Shown: positions 1 through 12,048, counted from the first letter of the stretch. The stretch: 64,000 bases of DNA from Taudactylus pleione (GCA_031769625.1 JAUIMM010000584.1:1178001-1242000), one strand, 5' to 3'. Numbers and translations are program-made. Notes: generated by a model from the sequence alone, not told the origin.

Positions 1-333
1 GGGTTGTGACGGGGGGGGTGATCGGCGAAACACAGGCGGGCCAGTGCTATGCCATACGCAGCTTGTGTACTCACTGCGTGCGATGAGGTTAGCAATTCCT
101 GAGTAAGGTCAGAGCTTGTGCAAGTGTGCGAGAGGCTGCGATGGTACTCTATGTTACCGATTGTTTTGTAGTCTTGCTAAGTATTACTGATGTGGGTAAG
201 ATAAGGTGGGAGTCCTTATGTTGTGCAGTGATGGCATAGCATACGCAGAGGATTAGCATATCATCGCAGTGAGACTGAGTGCGTAATCGCTATTGCAATC
301 GCAGTTGCGATCCGTACTAAATGAGGCCCACTA
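1..333. mobile_element. Right part of an interspersed element cut by the window edge
   Basis: The stretch ends in a block rich in gcaatcgcagttgcgat-type short palindromes followed by actaaatgaggccca. That end resembles the GGGCCT..-type termini of the MITEs seen elsewhere in the window. The matching left end would lie outside the window, so no boundary or family can be fixed. Confidence 0.25.
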
Positions 334-883
334 TGTAATCTTCTGAATGATAGCACAATATACAGTATATGTACACTACTGTTTGTGCATACACACTATG
401 CGATGTGCACCACATCTATATTTTGTTTACAGCTTTCATGTACCTGTTAAATATATTAGGAAAAGTAGCCTACTACATTTATACCTTTTATATTAGTGAA
501 ATTATAAATTTTAAAATAAGTTTACTTGTTGGTTTATTTTGTTATATTTTTTCACTGAGAAAACAATTTACTGAATGTGTTACTGAATAAGAGAACATTT
601 GGCTTTTATTTGGGTGATTTGATTGATTACAGGGTGTGGTGAAACTACCACTAGCACAGTCTCTAGTGCCTTCATTCACATAATTGTATGACAAAAAAAT
701 GTTGAAAGCAAAAAGGTGGTACTGGCCTGCAGCTATATTGTAGGAGTGCCAAGATGCAGGGGGTCTCTCTGGAACTCACTACTACTGCTCATAAACAGTA
801 AACAGGTTAGATGTGCAGGGCCTAGTGTACAGTATTGGTAAATCCGGCTAGGAAGGTGCAGTTTTGCTTCCTGGCAAAGCCAT
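334..883. other. Unassigned AT-rich stretch
   Basis: I see no recognisable element. A 73-codon open frame at 369-590 is hydrophobic and AT-driven and has no family likeness, so it is not called as a gene. Confidence 0.4.
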
Positions 884-1500
884 GGGGGAGATTTATGAAA
901 GCTTGGAGAGAGATAAAGTGGAGCGAGACAAAGGGGCGGGATACACTACACATCCATTTTTGATGCAGTACATCCCACCACTTATAGTGTTAATAACACC
1001 AGTATGTACCTAGAATTGCAATTAAAATCGCAAAGGAAAGCTCTCCCGATAAGAGCTGTCCTTAGTGATGGTTGGACTTCTGGGTTTATGACCCAGAAGT
1101 CCTTTGGGAGACTATTTGCACATGATATGACACACATGCCACGGGGGACACAGGGTGGGATCTGATTGGATCCCTCTCAGTGAATATTGCGGTGAGAAAC
1201 CCATAGGCTTCTATTAGGCAACTCCATCTATAGGTGCTGCCTATCAGGTCCAAACTCCAGAAAGTATTGCATTCCGGAGCTTGGTACATATGGGGAATGT
1301 AACCAGAACTCCGAAAAGAGCAGTTTTGTGAGTTTTGGCCGCATTTTCCTTTGAGTACATTCTGCCCAAAGTACCAACTAATCAGCTTCTAACTGCTATT
1401 ATACAGGTTGTGTTTGAAAAAAATGACAGTTAGAAGCTGATTGGTTGGTACTTTATCTCTCTCCATTTTATCTCTCACCAAGCTTTGATAAGTCTCCCCC
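884..1500. mobile_element. Non-autonomous DNA element (MITE), 3-bp duplication CAT
   Basis: Inverted ends GGGGGAGATTTATGAAAGCTT and its complement (AAGCTTTGATAAGTCTCCCCC) bound 617 bp. CAT is repeated at 881-883 and 1501-1503. Inside, 1375-1452 forms a stem-loop around a tgacagttagaagctgattgg motif, related to the interior of the MITE at 14257-14443. The superfamily is not provable without a transposase; a 3-bp duplication fits PIF/Harbinger or CMC-type elements. Confidence 0.6.
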
Positions 1501-1748
1501 CATGATTCACATCTGCCTGGCATTTGTGTGCCATATGCGAAAGCAGGTAATATATTCTCTGAATTTATACTCTTTACATGAATGTGCTTCTAACTCAAAA
1601 TTAAGCCCTTAATTTCATATATTTTAACACAACAATCTTCTAGCACCAGTTTGAAATAAGGCTCACATAAAGGTGTAACTATCATTGTAGCAGGGGAGGC
1701 AGCTGCTAGAGGTCCCACAGCTGGGGAGGCCTGCATCCGCTGTCATAG

Positions 1749-2659
1749 TGTCACGACCAGGGTTTCCCGACATGGGGGATGATGGGTATTACTTATGAGG
1801 GTGCTGTGGCGTGGTCCTTCCGGCGGAGGAGCTGGTGTCTGGCGGCAGGCGTTGGCTGTGCGAGGTGTTCTGTAGGCACTGTCATTTTGGCTGGGGTAAG
1901 CCTGGTGGTGTTTCCATTCCGTTCTGGTATGGGCACCGTCATCTTGCTTCTGGTCATGTGACTTGGTTGCTCCAATCCTGGCGTGTCATATGCTCTCTCC
2001 GACCATTCACGATCCTGCACTGAGTACTTAAGGGAGTTCAGAGCTCCCCATAGTTGCCAGTGCAACGTATTTCACAGCGTATGCTGTGAGAGAGTTCCTG
2101 TGCTGCTGAGACCTGTCTGTTCTGTGCTCACCTGTGCTCTTGCTGGATCCCAGCTTCCAAGCAGCCTGCATTGCTCTGCCTGCTCCCAGTCTCCTGCTGG
2201 AACCACCCTGCACCTTCCATTAACTCTCTCCCTGCCTAAAGACCTGAGTGTGCAGTTAACCCTGTCCCTACACTGCCTCCAGTTACCTAGATTTCTGCAG
2301 CTATCCTGTTTCTACACTGAGCCATCTCAGTGCTGCTCATCAGTTATTCAACTACTCCATAACCTCTCTGGATTTCATCATACCAGTATCAATTTGTAAC
2401 CTGATATCCTGTCTGCAGCCCCTCAGTAACCATTTGGATTACAAATACTTTTTATTATTTCTGTCACTACCTGGACATTACTCACTCTTGCTTCACTTCA
2501 GTTTCCAGTCTTCACCTGACCATCTATATTCTGGACTTTATATTATCAGTGTACATGTCTTCAAGTTCACCCATTAAAAAAAACACTTTTCAGTTTAAGT
2601 CTGTTCAGGTGTCTGCTCCTGTTACTACCCTGGGCCCACAACAAACTCAGATCCTAACA
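1749..2659 (+). mobile_element. LTR-like block (possible solo LTR)
   Basis: The block begins TGTCACGACC and ends CCTAACA. It has a TATA-like tacttaaggg near 2025-2035 followed by a C/T-rich leader, which is the organisation of a Ty3/gypsy LTR. No internal coding region or second LTR adjoins it, and the 5-bp flanks (catag and caaaa) do not match, so the solo-LTR reading is tentative. The 138-codon frame at 1983-2399 is a leader shadow and not a gene. Confidence 0.4.
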
Positions 2660-2721
2660 CAAAATGTATATGTTTTATTTCAACCTGTGGCAATACATGG
2701 AGTTCCTTCCAAAACACACCT

Positions 2722-2972
2722 TGGGCAAAATTTACTAAGCAGCGGGTTCTAAACTCCAACGGTTTGGTGGTGGTTTGATGGCAGGTTCTAAACCTCGGGG
2801 GTTTGGTGGCGGTTTAGCGGCAGTTTCTAAATGACAACCCTGTTCTATTCTATTCTAAAAATTGTTTTGACAGCGGTTTTGCAGCGGTTTTGGCCTTAGT
2901 AAATCTGTGTATAACAAAATTTCCACCAAACTGCCGGGGTTTAGAACCCACCACTTAGTAAATTTTGCCCCT
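2722..2972. mobile_element. Short MITE with ~45-bp inverted ends
   Basis: GGGCAAAATTTACTAAGCAG at the left is mirrored at the right by cttagtaaattttgcccc. The next segment (gggttctaaact..ggtttggtgg) is also mirrored by ccaccaaactg..ggtttagaaccc. The centre carries repeated gcggtttt motifs. The element is about 250 bp and non-coding. Confidence 0.6.
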
Positions 2973-3160
2973 TGTCTTTAATACATTGCTATTTTAAAAT
3001 CCGACAGGTAAATTGCAGAAAACCTGTGAGTTTAATAAACGATGCTTGATAAATAATATGCTCAGTCTGTTTCTAATTGCTTGTATTCATTCCTCTCAAT
3101 GAGCACAATCACAAGAATGGACAGGTTACAATATCAAAACCAGGGGCGCAATGACAGCAG

Positions 3161-3335
3161 GCTGGCACAGTGGTTGGCATTGTTGCCTCAGAGCACTGAG
3201 TTTGATTCCAACCTGGGTCTTTTCTTCGTCAAGTTTATATGTTCGCCCAATATTTTCATGAGTTTCCTCTGATTGATTCGGAGAACAGTAGCTTCCATAC
3301 TCTGACCAATCAGTGCTCCAATTCACTTCTATAGG
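3161..3335 (+). mobile_element. tRNA-like SINE fragment
   Basis: A box-A-like tggcacagtggttgg at about 3163-3177 and a box-B-like gtttgattcc at about 3200-3209 are spaced as in a tRNA-derived RNA polymerase III promoter. They are followed by a body (gttcgcccaatattttcatgagtttcctc) resembling the widespread vertebrate SINE/L2-type segment that reads through to tgggtttcctc. It is diverged and lacks a clear tail or target duplication. Confidence 0.45.
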
Positions 3336-3663
3336 GTGACTGCTCTTAACCTGTCATTCGCGACAGGAGAAGAGCGTTGTCACATTTTTTTCTTTTCTTC
3401 AAGATTGTAGTTGTCTACTTGGATTTGTGGGTTTGGTGGTTTGTAGACATCTTATGGAGGAATAGCAGGAAGGTGAATTCTGTTCTAAGGTGCCATTCCT
3501 ATGAGTTTTTTGCCGCGACTTTGATCTTAGTAAGAAAAATGCTGTAATTGCACCAAGATTGGCAAAATAAATGTAGTAAATTAATGTCTAAAATGTTTCA
3601 TCTCTTTAAAGGAAAGTGACTAAACAAAAAATCTCACTGCTAACGTTAGCCCTTATGATTACC

Positions 3664-4019
3664 CAGTGGCACCACCGGGTGTAGTGACATGCTGTATGGC
3701 ACTTATGCATCCCTTATGCATTTGGCTCGCACGCGATACCGGGCGTGACCTCGTGCCCAAAGGCCACGCTTGCTGATCAGTGCAGTTTCCTGAGTTTGGC
3801 TGTGTGTCACGCACCCATTCACATAATGCTGGGGGCTTGCACAGTGCTCCTGGAGATGCTGGGTAGCTCCCAGCCTCTCTTGACACCACGGGGGAGGTGT
3901 ATTGGATGATGCACGCAGGTGCGTGTCATCAATCACCGGTGCTTGCCGCTGAGTGGCCCCATCCGAGGGGCGACACCAAAATAACAGAGCAGCTCTGCAT
4001 CCCCCTAGTGATGCCGCTG
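3664..4019. mobile_element. Non-autonomous hAT-type element
   Basis: Ends CAGTGGC and GCCGCTG are near inverted repeats. An 8-bp near-duplication flanks them (tgattacc at 3656-3663, tgcttacc at 4020-4027; seven of eight match), as expected for hAT transposition. The interior is GC-rich and non-coding; the 76- and 108-codon frames on the minus strand are incidental. Confidence 0.55.
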
Positions 4020-6510
4020 TGCTTACCACGTATCGTAGCTGACATTGGACAATTGGTCTAATATTGCACTGTGCGCATCTCCTACATGATCACAAAGTCC
4101 TAAAATAATCCTGCTAAAAACAATCATACTGTATAATTACTGGACATTTTGGCAAATGCAAGATGATAACCGTTATCAGCATGTATGTGTGATCATGTTG
4201 CAAATGCACTAAAAGGCCTAAGTGATGATGGAAGTGGTCCAGCACTCATCCAAGCACCAATTGGCCTAATACCAACCACTTTAGTGCTTAAGGGGCCTAT
4301 TCATCATCACTAATGGGCCAGTTTCACCTACAGATGTTTTTCGTTTTAGCCGGTGGACATCTTAATAGGACATCTATTAATCACGGCATTAGAATAAATA
4401 TGCAGTAGCGGCTGCAACAAAAGAAACAGCAGCTCCTGCAATAGCGTCCTGCTCTGAATCACCCCCAATATGGTTTTGGCACATTCCATAAAAGAGGCAA
4501 TGCAAATAATCATCATACAAATTACTTCTTACGAATATCCTTTTTATTGTACTTCTTTATTTATTCTGTTTCCTTCCATTATCACTATAATTTCCATTCT
4601 AATGCGAGGGCTCCTTTATGCAAATTTTAGTAAGGAGCAGTGGTGGAGGCTGTTATGGGGCTCAGCGGAGGGGACACACCCTCCCAAGTCTTATTCTAAA
4701 CATGTGTGGGAATGGTCCTGAGCTTTACTGCACCTGTGCTGACCCAGCACATGATCAGGAGAACAGGGGAAGGGCACAGAGAAGCACCAAATCGAGCTTC
4801 ACTGCAGAATGCAGGGCCCCAGGATTGGGTGGACAGGCATAGCTGTACATCCTCCAAAATTTGGATATGGGGCCTGGAAATGTTATTTTATAATGCTGGT
4901 TGGAAGGCATTAGAGTAGTGTGAAACAAATGATGAAAATATGTTACTGCTTTATGGAAATATTGGTCTCACACATCATGCTGAGCTCCCATGCTGCAGGG
5001 CAGCAAATGAATTCATGTAGTTATATTACATAAACAACCATAATACCATACAGTAACCCAAAACAAATTATTTAATAACTATTCAGAATTACAAGGGCCA
5101 CTGAAAGCCCTACATGGTGCCCATCTCTCCACTCAGGAGTTGTGCTCCAATCCTTACAGCTTCTTATCTGTTGCAGGTGTGGAAGGCATCTTTGGCTCCT
5201 TGAACTGAGACATCATAGCCAAGCACCACACTCCCAGCTTATCACTGACAATGGGGATAAGCTGACGACTGCTACTCCTACTTGTCAGCGTATGGCACTC
5301 AATGTAGGGGCACAGTGATGGTCTGAAAAAAAAACAGTGAATGAGGGACATTATGCCATTATGTGTTGTAGGTGGCCCTTAACCATTGGTGCCCTGTGGA
5401 ACCACCCAGGTTAGCCTAATGGTAGCGCTTGTCTTGGGCAATATGGTAAATGGGGTTGGAAGAGGACCTGAGGTTTATGTGTGATGTCATCTTCCAACTT
5501 CACTAACAAGCCCCAGTTATGTAGAAATGATCTGATCCTAGGAGACAAATTAGCTGATCTCATCCTATATGACCAAATTGGATGCTGATCCAGTCAAGAA
5601 CAACAAGATCACCCTACATGTGACTACTTGTAGGCCAAATTATAAAAACACAATTGGTCAGTGGATTGAGAAACTAATTGTGCACTAACAGCAAACAATG
5701 AACTTACAATTTCAGCCAATAGACTTGGTACAAAACAGGCGACAATTAGTGTCAGACAAAAATATTTAGTTTAGTATTTTCTATATACAGTAGGAAGATA
5801 TTTGTTTAGGTAATTTTGTGCATGCTGTCTCTATGGTCAGCAATTCTCTGCATGTTCTCTCCTATTATATTATAGCAGAAAACAAGTATTATAATTGATG
5901 CTTGTAGAAAAGAATACTGAAATGAAAGCAGAAAATGTTTGATATAATAATAATATATAACGTTTACTTGGGACTGCTCTCTCCCTATCGTGGATTCATC
6001 ATGATTTATGCATCCATTCTTTAATCTGTCTGTCACTTTCTCTTCTTGTAATAGAACTAATTTGAGATTGGTACTGAGAAAGGACAGTAAGCCCCGTTAG
6101 CGATAATGTAGACATAAAGAAGATTACACTTGTCAGACACACCCTCTGAAGTAATAGACTTTGACAAATATGTTCTTTCTACAGCTGTGCTTCCTAGCGG
6201 CTTGGAGCAAGTGCTCTCTCCCTGTCTAATTTGAAGTTTTAATTATTGTTATCAGATTTTATTACATAAGCAGGACTACAAGCAACTTCACACTTGAGTT
6301 AGTGGATTAAGAATTGTACTGGGAATATTGAAAAACAGCTACATTTATAACCTATAGATCCAGCCAAATGTTTACAGGAAATATGTTTTTAGAAAAAAAT
6401 ACCAATGTTAATATTATTTTTTACTGCTACTGTATGAATATTTTTTAGACTGAAGCAATTTCCACAGCCAATGGCAGAAGCACAGCGGTTGCATAGGGCT
6501 GATGCTACAA
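4020..6510. other. Unassigned stretch with one MITE end
   Basis: The end sequence aaggggcctattcatcatcactaatggg at about 4289-4316 matches, inverted, the terminus near 14840-14873, so a MITE fragment starts here. No partner end is clear. The rest of the 2.4 kb shows no coding frame, repeat or RNA gene that I can support. Confidence 0.35.
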
Positions 6511-6514
6511 TGCA

Positions 6515-7060
6515 TATGGAAGCAATCGGGAAGCCGACTGCCTATATACCGGCAGCCGGCTTCCTGACTGTCTTATCACGGCAAGGGTGAAATGCCGTGC
6601 GTCTAGATGTAGACGCCCGCATTTCCCCGACGCCGGAAGACCGGCGCCCGGCATCACGATCGTAGAGATGCCGGGCGCCGCGAGCGGGCAGCCGCGGGGG
6701 GAGAGGGTTAGGTTTAGGTGGACTTAGGGTTAGGCACCCCCCGGGAGGGTTAGGGTTAAGCTAGGGGGAGGGAGGGTTAGGGTTAGGCACCCCCGGGGGG
6801 GACATAGGGTTAGGCACCCCCCTGGGGGACTTAGGTTTAGGTAGCGGGGAAGGGGGTGGTTAGGGTTAGGCACTTAGAGGGGGGATTAGGGTTAGGCACT
6901 TGGGGGGGAAGTTAGGGTTAGGCACCCCTAAGGAGGGTTAGGGTTAGGGGGGTTAGGTTAGGTTAGTGGATACTTACCTATCCTCGATCGGGATTTCCAG
7001 CGCTGTCGGGCTTCCGCTGCGTCGCACTCTGCTCCTGTCGGGCTGCTGCTGACTTTAATC
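6515..7060. repeat. GC-rich element carrying TTAGGG-like tracts
   Basis: About 6515-6690 holds several GC-rich hairpins (for example gccgac..ccggcagccggc, and the arms around 6635-6680). Then 6701-6962 is built of ggttaggg and gttaggcaccccc units. The flank after 6980 (gatcgggatttccagcgctgtcgggcttccg) resembles the flank of the second TTAGGG-like tract near 39540-39605. That makes a dispersed element more likely than a random telomere insertion. The G-rich runs could form G-quadruplexes. Confidence 0.55.
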
Positions 7061-7880
7061 GATTTTCATACCCATTCCATGCATATAAGGGAGGAGGGGT
7101 GGTTTAGGGCTGCTGGCATGGGAATAACTACCATAGGTGTAAGGGGTGCGGCTGCTATGGGCCCCAGAGCTGAGGGGGGCCCATCTTCCTTGTCAAAGTT
7201 ACATTTGCTATATACATTTTTCACAATTGGGTGCTACATAGGGGCTCTTACAAACGTGCTATGGGGCCTTCAAATACCTTGTTACGTCCCTGGCTGCTGG
7301 ACTCCCACAAAGGGCTGGTGCTGGTGCCCACTAACTTCATGTGTTCCTCCCTTGGTCACAGGCAGCAACATTTTGTTTTTAAAACCACAACATTTCTTGC
7401 TGCTATAAACGAAATGAGTGATTTCTCACTAAAGATGGCTTCTGGATGTGAGGTTTGTAAACTGCCCTCAAAAAGACCTCATATCAACCATCACTTTTTA
7501 TGAATATTTGCTTGGGATTGCATAGATCTTAATCTGGTGGAAAATACAGTCAGACGATGGCCCAACTTGTGTATGGTATTTAGCAGGTCCTACTTATTGC
7601 CTGAGTACCGAGTGACCAAACCCATGGCCATTGTAAGATCCGACAGGATGTTCAAATGTATAATTCCACACTCAGATTGGTGCAAACGCTGTGTGCTTCT
7701 TTACTGAATAACAGCATTTAACAAGAACATGTCTTACAGAACAGAACACATACATTAATCTAACCAAGAAGTTACAGAGTCCAGTGTATCCTGCAGCCGG
7801 AACGCCTGACAGCCTATAACAAATAGTGCCACAAGCATTGCAGTCACATGCATTAGTGTCCAAACTACAGATTAGCAGAA
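7061..7880. other. Mostly unassigned; one hAT-like end
   Basis: Around 7120-7180 the motif aactaccataggtgtaaggggtgcggctgctatgggcccc resembles hAT-type ends near 8460 and 12140. It is a single-ended fragment. Frames of 60-110 codons here show no family likeness. Confidence 0.3.
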
Positions 7881-8224
7881 ATTACTGCGTTGGTACCAAA
7901 GTGCATATGGCAAAAGTTGTGCTCTCTATTAACGGACAGGGAGACTTAACATACCCAATATAGGTTTATTTGAATACACATAAAACAAAACGCATTTATA
8001 GCAGCAATAAAATAATAAATAAAAAATGTTATCCCAAATTTAAAAAAAAAAAAAAAGATTAACCCACAATATATACACAACAGTATTATTAATAGTTGCT
8101 AAACCATTTAATGACCCTGCAACCTAGTATTCATTTCACAATTATATTAGGTATGTTAAGTCTCCCTGTCCATTAATAGAGAGCACAACTTTTACCATAT
8201 GCACTTTGGTACATGCGCAGTAAT
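7881..8224. mobile_element. Foldback element with 73-bp inverted repeats
   Basis: 7881-7953 and 8152-8224 are near-perfect inverted copies of each other, beginning attactgcg. They surround a roughly 200-bp AT-rich spacer with a long A run at 8042-8054. No clear target duplication is visible. Confidence 0.65.
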
Positions 8225-8573
8225 TTATGCTAATATGCAATTTTTTTTTTAGATCATATTGATCTTTGGGTTTAAAACTGGACCCTATTAATTATCTGCA
8301 GCAGGTACATAACTAAGATTTTTATATATAGAAATAGCGCCAGGTTTTGTTGTAGTTTACTACATATATTAGTGTCCAAACTGGAAACAAGTCCAACTGA
8401 TCTCTGTTCTGGCTGAGCAACAGGATTTGTCTATGTATTGGGGGTTTTCATTTAAAGTAGGGGCGTAACTAACACTGGAGCAGCCCATGTGGCTGCTATA
8501 GGGCCCTGTAGTGAGGGGCTAGGCAATACTGTTCCAACTATTGCGGAGGCCCCTCGAAGCTCTCCTCTACCTT

Positions 8574-8824
8574 AGAGATGTGCAGGCTCGGATTAGTTCG
8601 GATTTTCCTGCCAAATTTGGATTTTTCCCGACAAAACTCGGGTCTCAGAAAGAGGCCAAACATCATCTTTCATGGGCAAACATCATCTTTTATGGACAAA
8701 AGTCCATGAAAGATGATGTTTGTCCATGAAAGATGACGTTTTGCCTCTTTGTGAGACCCCATTTATGACGGGAAAATCAGAATTTGGTAGGAAAATCCAA
8801 ACTAATCCGAGTCTGCACATTTCT
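8574..8824. mobile_element. Near-full-length palindromic MITE
   Basis: The whole 250 bp folds on a centre near 8700. The left arm from gatgtgcaggctcggattag is mirrored by ctaatccgagtctgcacat at the right. The central arms (aaacatcatctttcatgg and its complement) occur twice. The overlapping 60-90-codon frames are shadows of the palindrome. Confidence 0.65.
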
Positions 8825-8945
8825 ACTCTACATGTGTGGTGCTGGCACATGCACCATTACGCCCTATTTGGCTTGTTAGCCCAAGGACTGAAAGTTCAAG
8901 CATTTCTTTATCTTGGTTGTGCCAGCTCTAAAGAGCAGGACAGGG

Positions 8946-9269
8946 GACCTCATTCAGACCCGGTCGCAAGAGCTGATCGCTCGCAACCGGGTCGATGTTA
9001 AGGCCCTGCGCACATGCAGCAACCGCACTGCGCGTGCGCAAGCCCCGGAGCGAGAGAGAAACTCTCTCGCTCCGGATCTCACTACAAAAGGGCTGGCTGT
9101 CGATGTTGATCGACAGCTCGGCCCGTTTTGTAGGCGGGGCGGGGGGTGGCTACACAAACGGAGGTGTACCCAAGCGAACGCCTGCCGTTTTGTGGGCGGC
9201 CGCACTGACATCAGCAGTGATGTCAGTGGGGAGCTTCCTGCTCGATCAGAGCAGAAAGCACCCTGGGGT
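8946..9269 (-). mobile_element. Family P MITE, 3'-truncated copy
   Basis: This copy starts at the GGACCTCATTCAGACC end and runs through the terminal, gcgcgtgcgc, ggagcgagag, gctgtcgatgttgatcgacagc and actgacatcagcagtgatgtcagt hairpins. It stops within the next segment near 9269. Orientation is opposite to the copies at 11519 and 49188. Open frames of up to 148 codons are stop-poor GC sequence and not genes. Confidence 0.65.
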
Positions 9270-10291
9270 TTGATATATGGAATAGTGATAAAATCACATA
9301 CAACCATTAGCAAAACAAATTTACATTCAACTAAAAAACACTGCATATGTAAGTGGTAATATGTGACCAATCACCATCAACCTCAAGACAACGGATGCAG
9401 TTAGTCATATGCATTAGATCTGACATTGCGAAACCGTTTCATGTAATAACAAATGTAACTTGACAATACCACTGACAATACCACTGACAATAAATAAACC
9501 ATTTAGAAAACAGAAATAAAGGTTACTAGAAAAATCCCATGCACGCTCATTAAAATGAGAAAAAGGAAGAGGAGCTGTGAAACAGTCCCTGAGGTAAGAA
9601 GCTTTTATTAAAGTCCACTCCCTATGGGATACACACAATAAACATTGAGTAGATAAGATGTTTGCAAGTTCCTTCCTTTCCTATTGATATGGGCACAGTC
9701 AGTTACTTATACCACATTTATTGACCTGCCCCTATTACATTAGAGCAATGTTTATCAGGCATTTCTCCAGTGTCGTTATGGCTGTATTTTTTTGTGAAAA
9801 CTCATTTTGTAGAGTGAGGGCTGTTTTTTTCTTTTACAACAGCTTATCTCTCAATAAAAACGTACCTGCCATTAGTAACCACAGGCCTGTAATTGACTTT
9901 CAAGTGGTCATAAAAGCAATGATGATATTTTTCTCGTAACTTTTATTATTCTACGCTCATAATAGTGGTGTAGTGGAAACTGTATGGCAATAAAGAGATC
10001 CCACTTCCTATCTAGAAAAACAAGTCCCTCTACAACATCAATGGGCAGATTTTATTTCAACATCTGCCAAGGTGGTTTTCACTGAATGCATTAAATGGTT
10101 CTCTGACCTTACATTGCACAAACAGTGAAAGTAATATAAAATATGCTGTACAATATTATTCAATGTGCCTATCTGTTGCCAGCAGACACTGAGAAGTAGT
10201 CATTGCAAGAAAGCCAAATATTCTGCTTCTCAGTTTGTTTATTAATTTTTTAGCATTGGTGTCCAGCTTCAGTGGGAGTTTGTGCCAAAAT

Positions 10292-10292
<1 letters not shown>
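9270..10292. other. Unassigned AT-rich stretch
   Basis: A short tandem of aataccactgac occurs at about 9464-9493. Nothing else is recognisable; the frames of 60-75 codons lack family likeness. Confidence 0.4.

Positions 10293-10331
<39 letters not shown>
10293..10331. repeat. (TA)n microsatellite
   Basis: An uninterrupted run of about 19 TA units. The YIYI-type translations across it are not proteins. Confidence 0.95.
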
Positions 10332-10337
<6 letters not shown>

Positions 10338-10404
10338 GAGTTCCCAGTAGCACTCATTAAAGAAGTCAATATGGGAGTGCACGGTACATATAATAATGGT
10401 AGAC

Positions 10405-10502
10405 AGCAGATCCAAAGAACCAGAACATCCAATAAGTTAAATGCAAAAAAAGAATCCTTTTTTTGGATTTAACTTATTGGATGTGCTGGTTCTTTGGATC
10501 TG

Positions 10503-10503
<1 letters not shown>
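10405..10503. repeat. 99-bp palindrome between two TA microsatellites
   Basis: Arms beginning agcagatccaaagaaccag and ending ctggttctttggatctgct pair over about 40 bp, with one mismatch near acatcc. The loop is A/T-run rich. The palindrome abuts the TA tract at 10504-10536. Confidence 0.85.

Positions 10504-10536
<33 letters not shown>
10504..10536. repeat. (TA)n microsatellite
   Basis: About 16 TA units directly after the palindrome. Confidence 0.95.
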
Positions 10537-10542
<6 letters not shown>

Positions 10543-11518
10543 TTGTATATATACTTACCAGCTTCTTCGATAATCAGCCTGTGTATGCCAAACATCCATG
10601 CATGTGGAATGCCGTCCCGCCCACTGCTTTTCTATCTGCAGCCAAAACCGTCATTAGAATCTGGACAAAGACACACTACATGCCTGGTGCAAATGATCAA
10701 TCTGAAATAGGCATCCCATCTCCTTCCACACGTTATTGAACTTGGTTTACAGGCCCAGAACACTCCCAATAGATGGAACCGTTCTGTAAAACCACATTGT
10801 CGATGCCCGGTTACTGCCCCATTTTACAGAATCAATCAATGTGTCTCCACTTGCAATCTCCGTCCATGGGCTGGATTCAGAGATGAAGGGAATTGCAGAG
10901 CGGCACACAAGCAGCTGTGCAATTCTGTCCATCTCAAATGCAAATGCATAAGTAGGTGTCTGTAGGAAATGCAAATGCATAAGTAGGTGTCTCCTTGCTG
11001 CATCTATGATCCCAGCACTATGACACCAGTCACAGCCTGGGATCACCATTGCAACCATCGCGACCATTGGTTGCTCCTTTGGCCAGTCTGCGGAAGCTAA
11101 AGCTTACCTCAGCCTGGCCGGGTCCTGGCAGCTACGAGGCCAGGAAATCTGCATCCACCGATGCAGACTTTGGCCTAGTCCCTCCCGGGAAACAGGGGCA
11201 ACATGCCGGGAAATGCGCAGACCCTGAACCATTGGAGATGCATGCTATTGCTAACCATCGGGTAAGTGTACATCTCTGAAACAGGCCCCATGTGCGTATG
11301 CCTAATCTTGCGTCTGTGCATTTCTTTCTACGGCACATGTGCAGTATTCTGAAATCCACAAGATCTGTCTGCAAATACACTTATGTCCGACTGAGAAGAA
11401 AACCCTATGTCTGGAATATTTAAATTCATGACTTAAAAGCAGAGGACAGCTGTAGCAAAAGTGACATGAACAAACCAATAAATTTAAAGTCAAGTAAAGA
11501 GTGACACTAAGAAACAAA
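10537..11518. other. Unassigned stretch
   Basis: A duplicated aaatgcaaatgcataagtaggtgtct motif occurs twice at about 10936-10993. The rest has no supported feature; short frames on both strands look incidental. Confidence 0.35.
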
Positions 11519-12048
11519 GGCCCTGATTCAGAGCCGGACGCTCTGACCAGAGCGCTCGCTCTGAATCAGGGCCCTCCTCCATTAAAATGGAGCGTCCTCC
11601 TGGACGCTCGTATAGCTGTGGGTCACCACCCACAGCATATACGACCGTGCAAAAAGATGGTCACGATGGTCTTGACCATCGCGACCATCGGACTTGCGAG
11701 GGAAACCCTGCGGTCGGGTTTCCCAGCCACAAGCCCAGGAGCCAAAATCACTCCCACTGACATCACTAGTGATGTCAGTGGGGCCGGCTTCAGACGGTAG
11801 GCATTCCCATGGGAACGCCTCCATCTGGCAGGCACGCCCCCGGCACGCCCACCAAAGGGGGCGTGCTGTCAATCAACATCAACAGCACGCCCCCTTTGGT
11901 GCGAGACCCCGAGCGATGGAAAGCCCGTCGCTCGCCGGGTCTCGCGCATGCACACGACGAAGCTCCCTCCGTCGTGCGCATGTGCAGTGGGGAACATCGA
12001 CCCACTTGCGAGCGTACTGCCGCTCGCGAGTGGGTCTGAATGACCCCC
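11519..12048 (+). mobile_element. Family P MITE (hairpin-chain), 3-bp duplication AAA
   Basis: Ends GGCCCTGATTCAGAGC and GTCTGAATGACCCCC are flanked by AAA at 11516-11518 and 12049-12051. The body is a series of hairpins: tgattcagagc..gctctgaatca, gctgtgggtcaccacccacagc, gatggtc..gaccatc, cactgacatcactagtgatgtcagtg, the ggggcgtgctgtcaatcaac..cagcacgcccc pair, and the acgacgaagc..cgtcgtgcgc pair. Several 60-130-codon frames cross it, but none resembles a protein family. Confidence 0.85.

Noticed and set aside
5405..5450. tRNA gene (ggttagcctaatggtagcgctt looks like a tRNA D-arm start)
   Set aside because: No B box, anticodon arm or acceptor pairing follows at tRNA spacing.
6701..6962. True telomere or chromosome end
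   Set aside because: TTAGGG units are impure and mixed with caccccc segments, and unique DNA follows on both sides.
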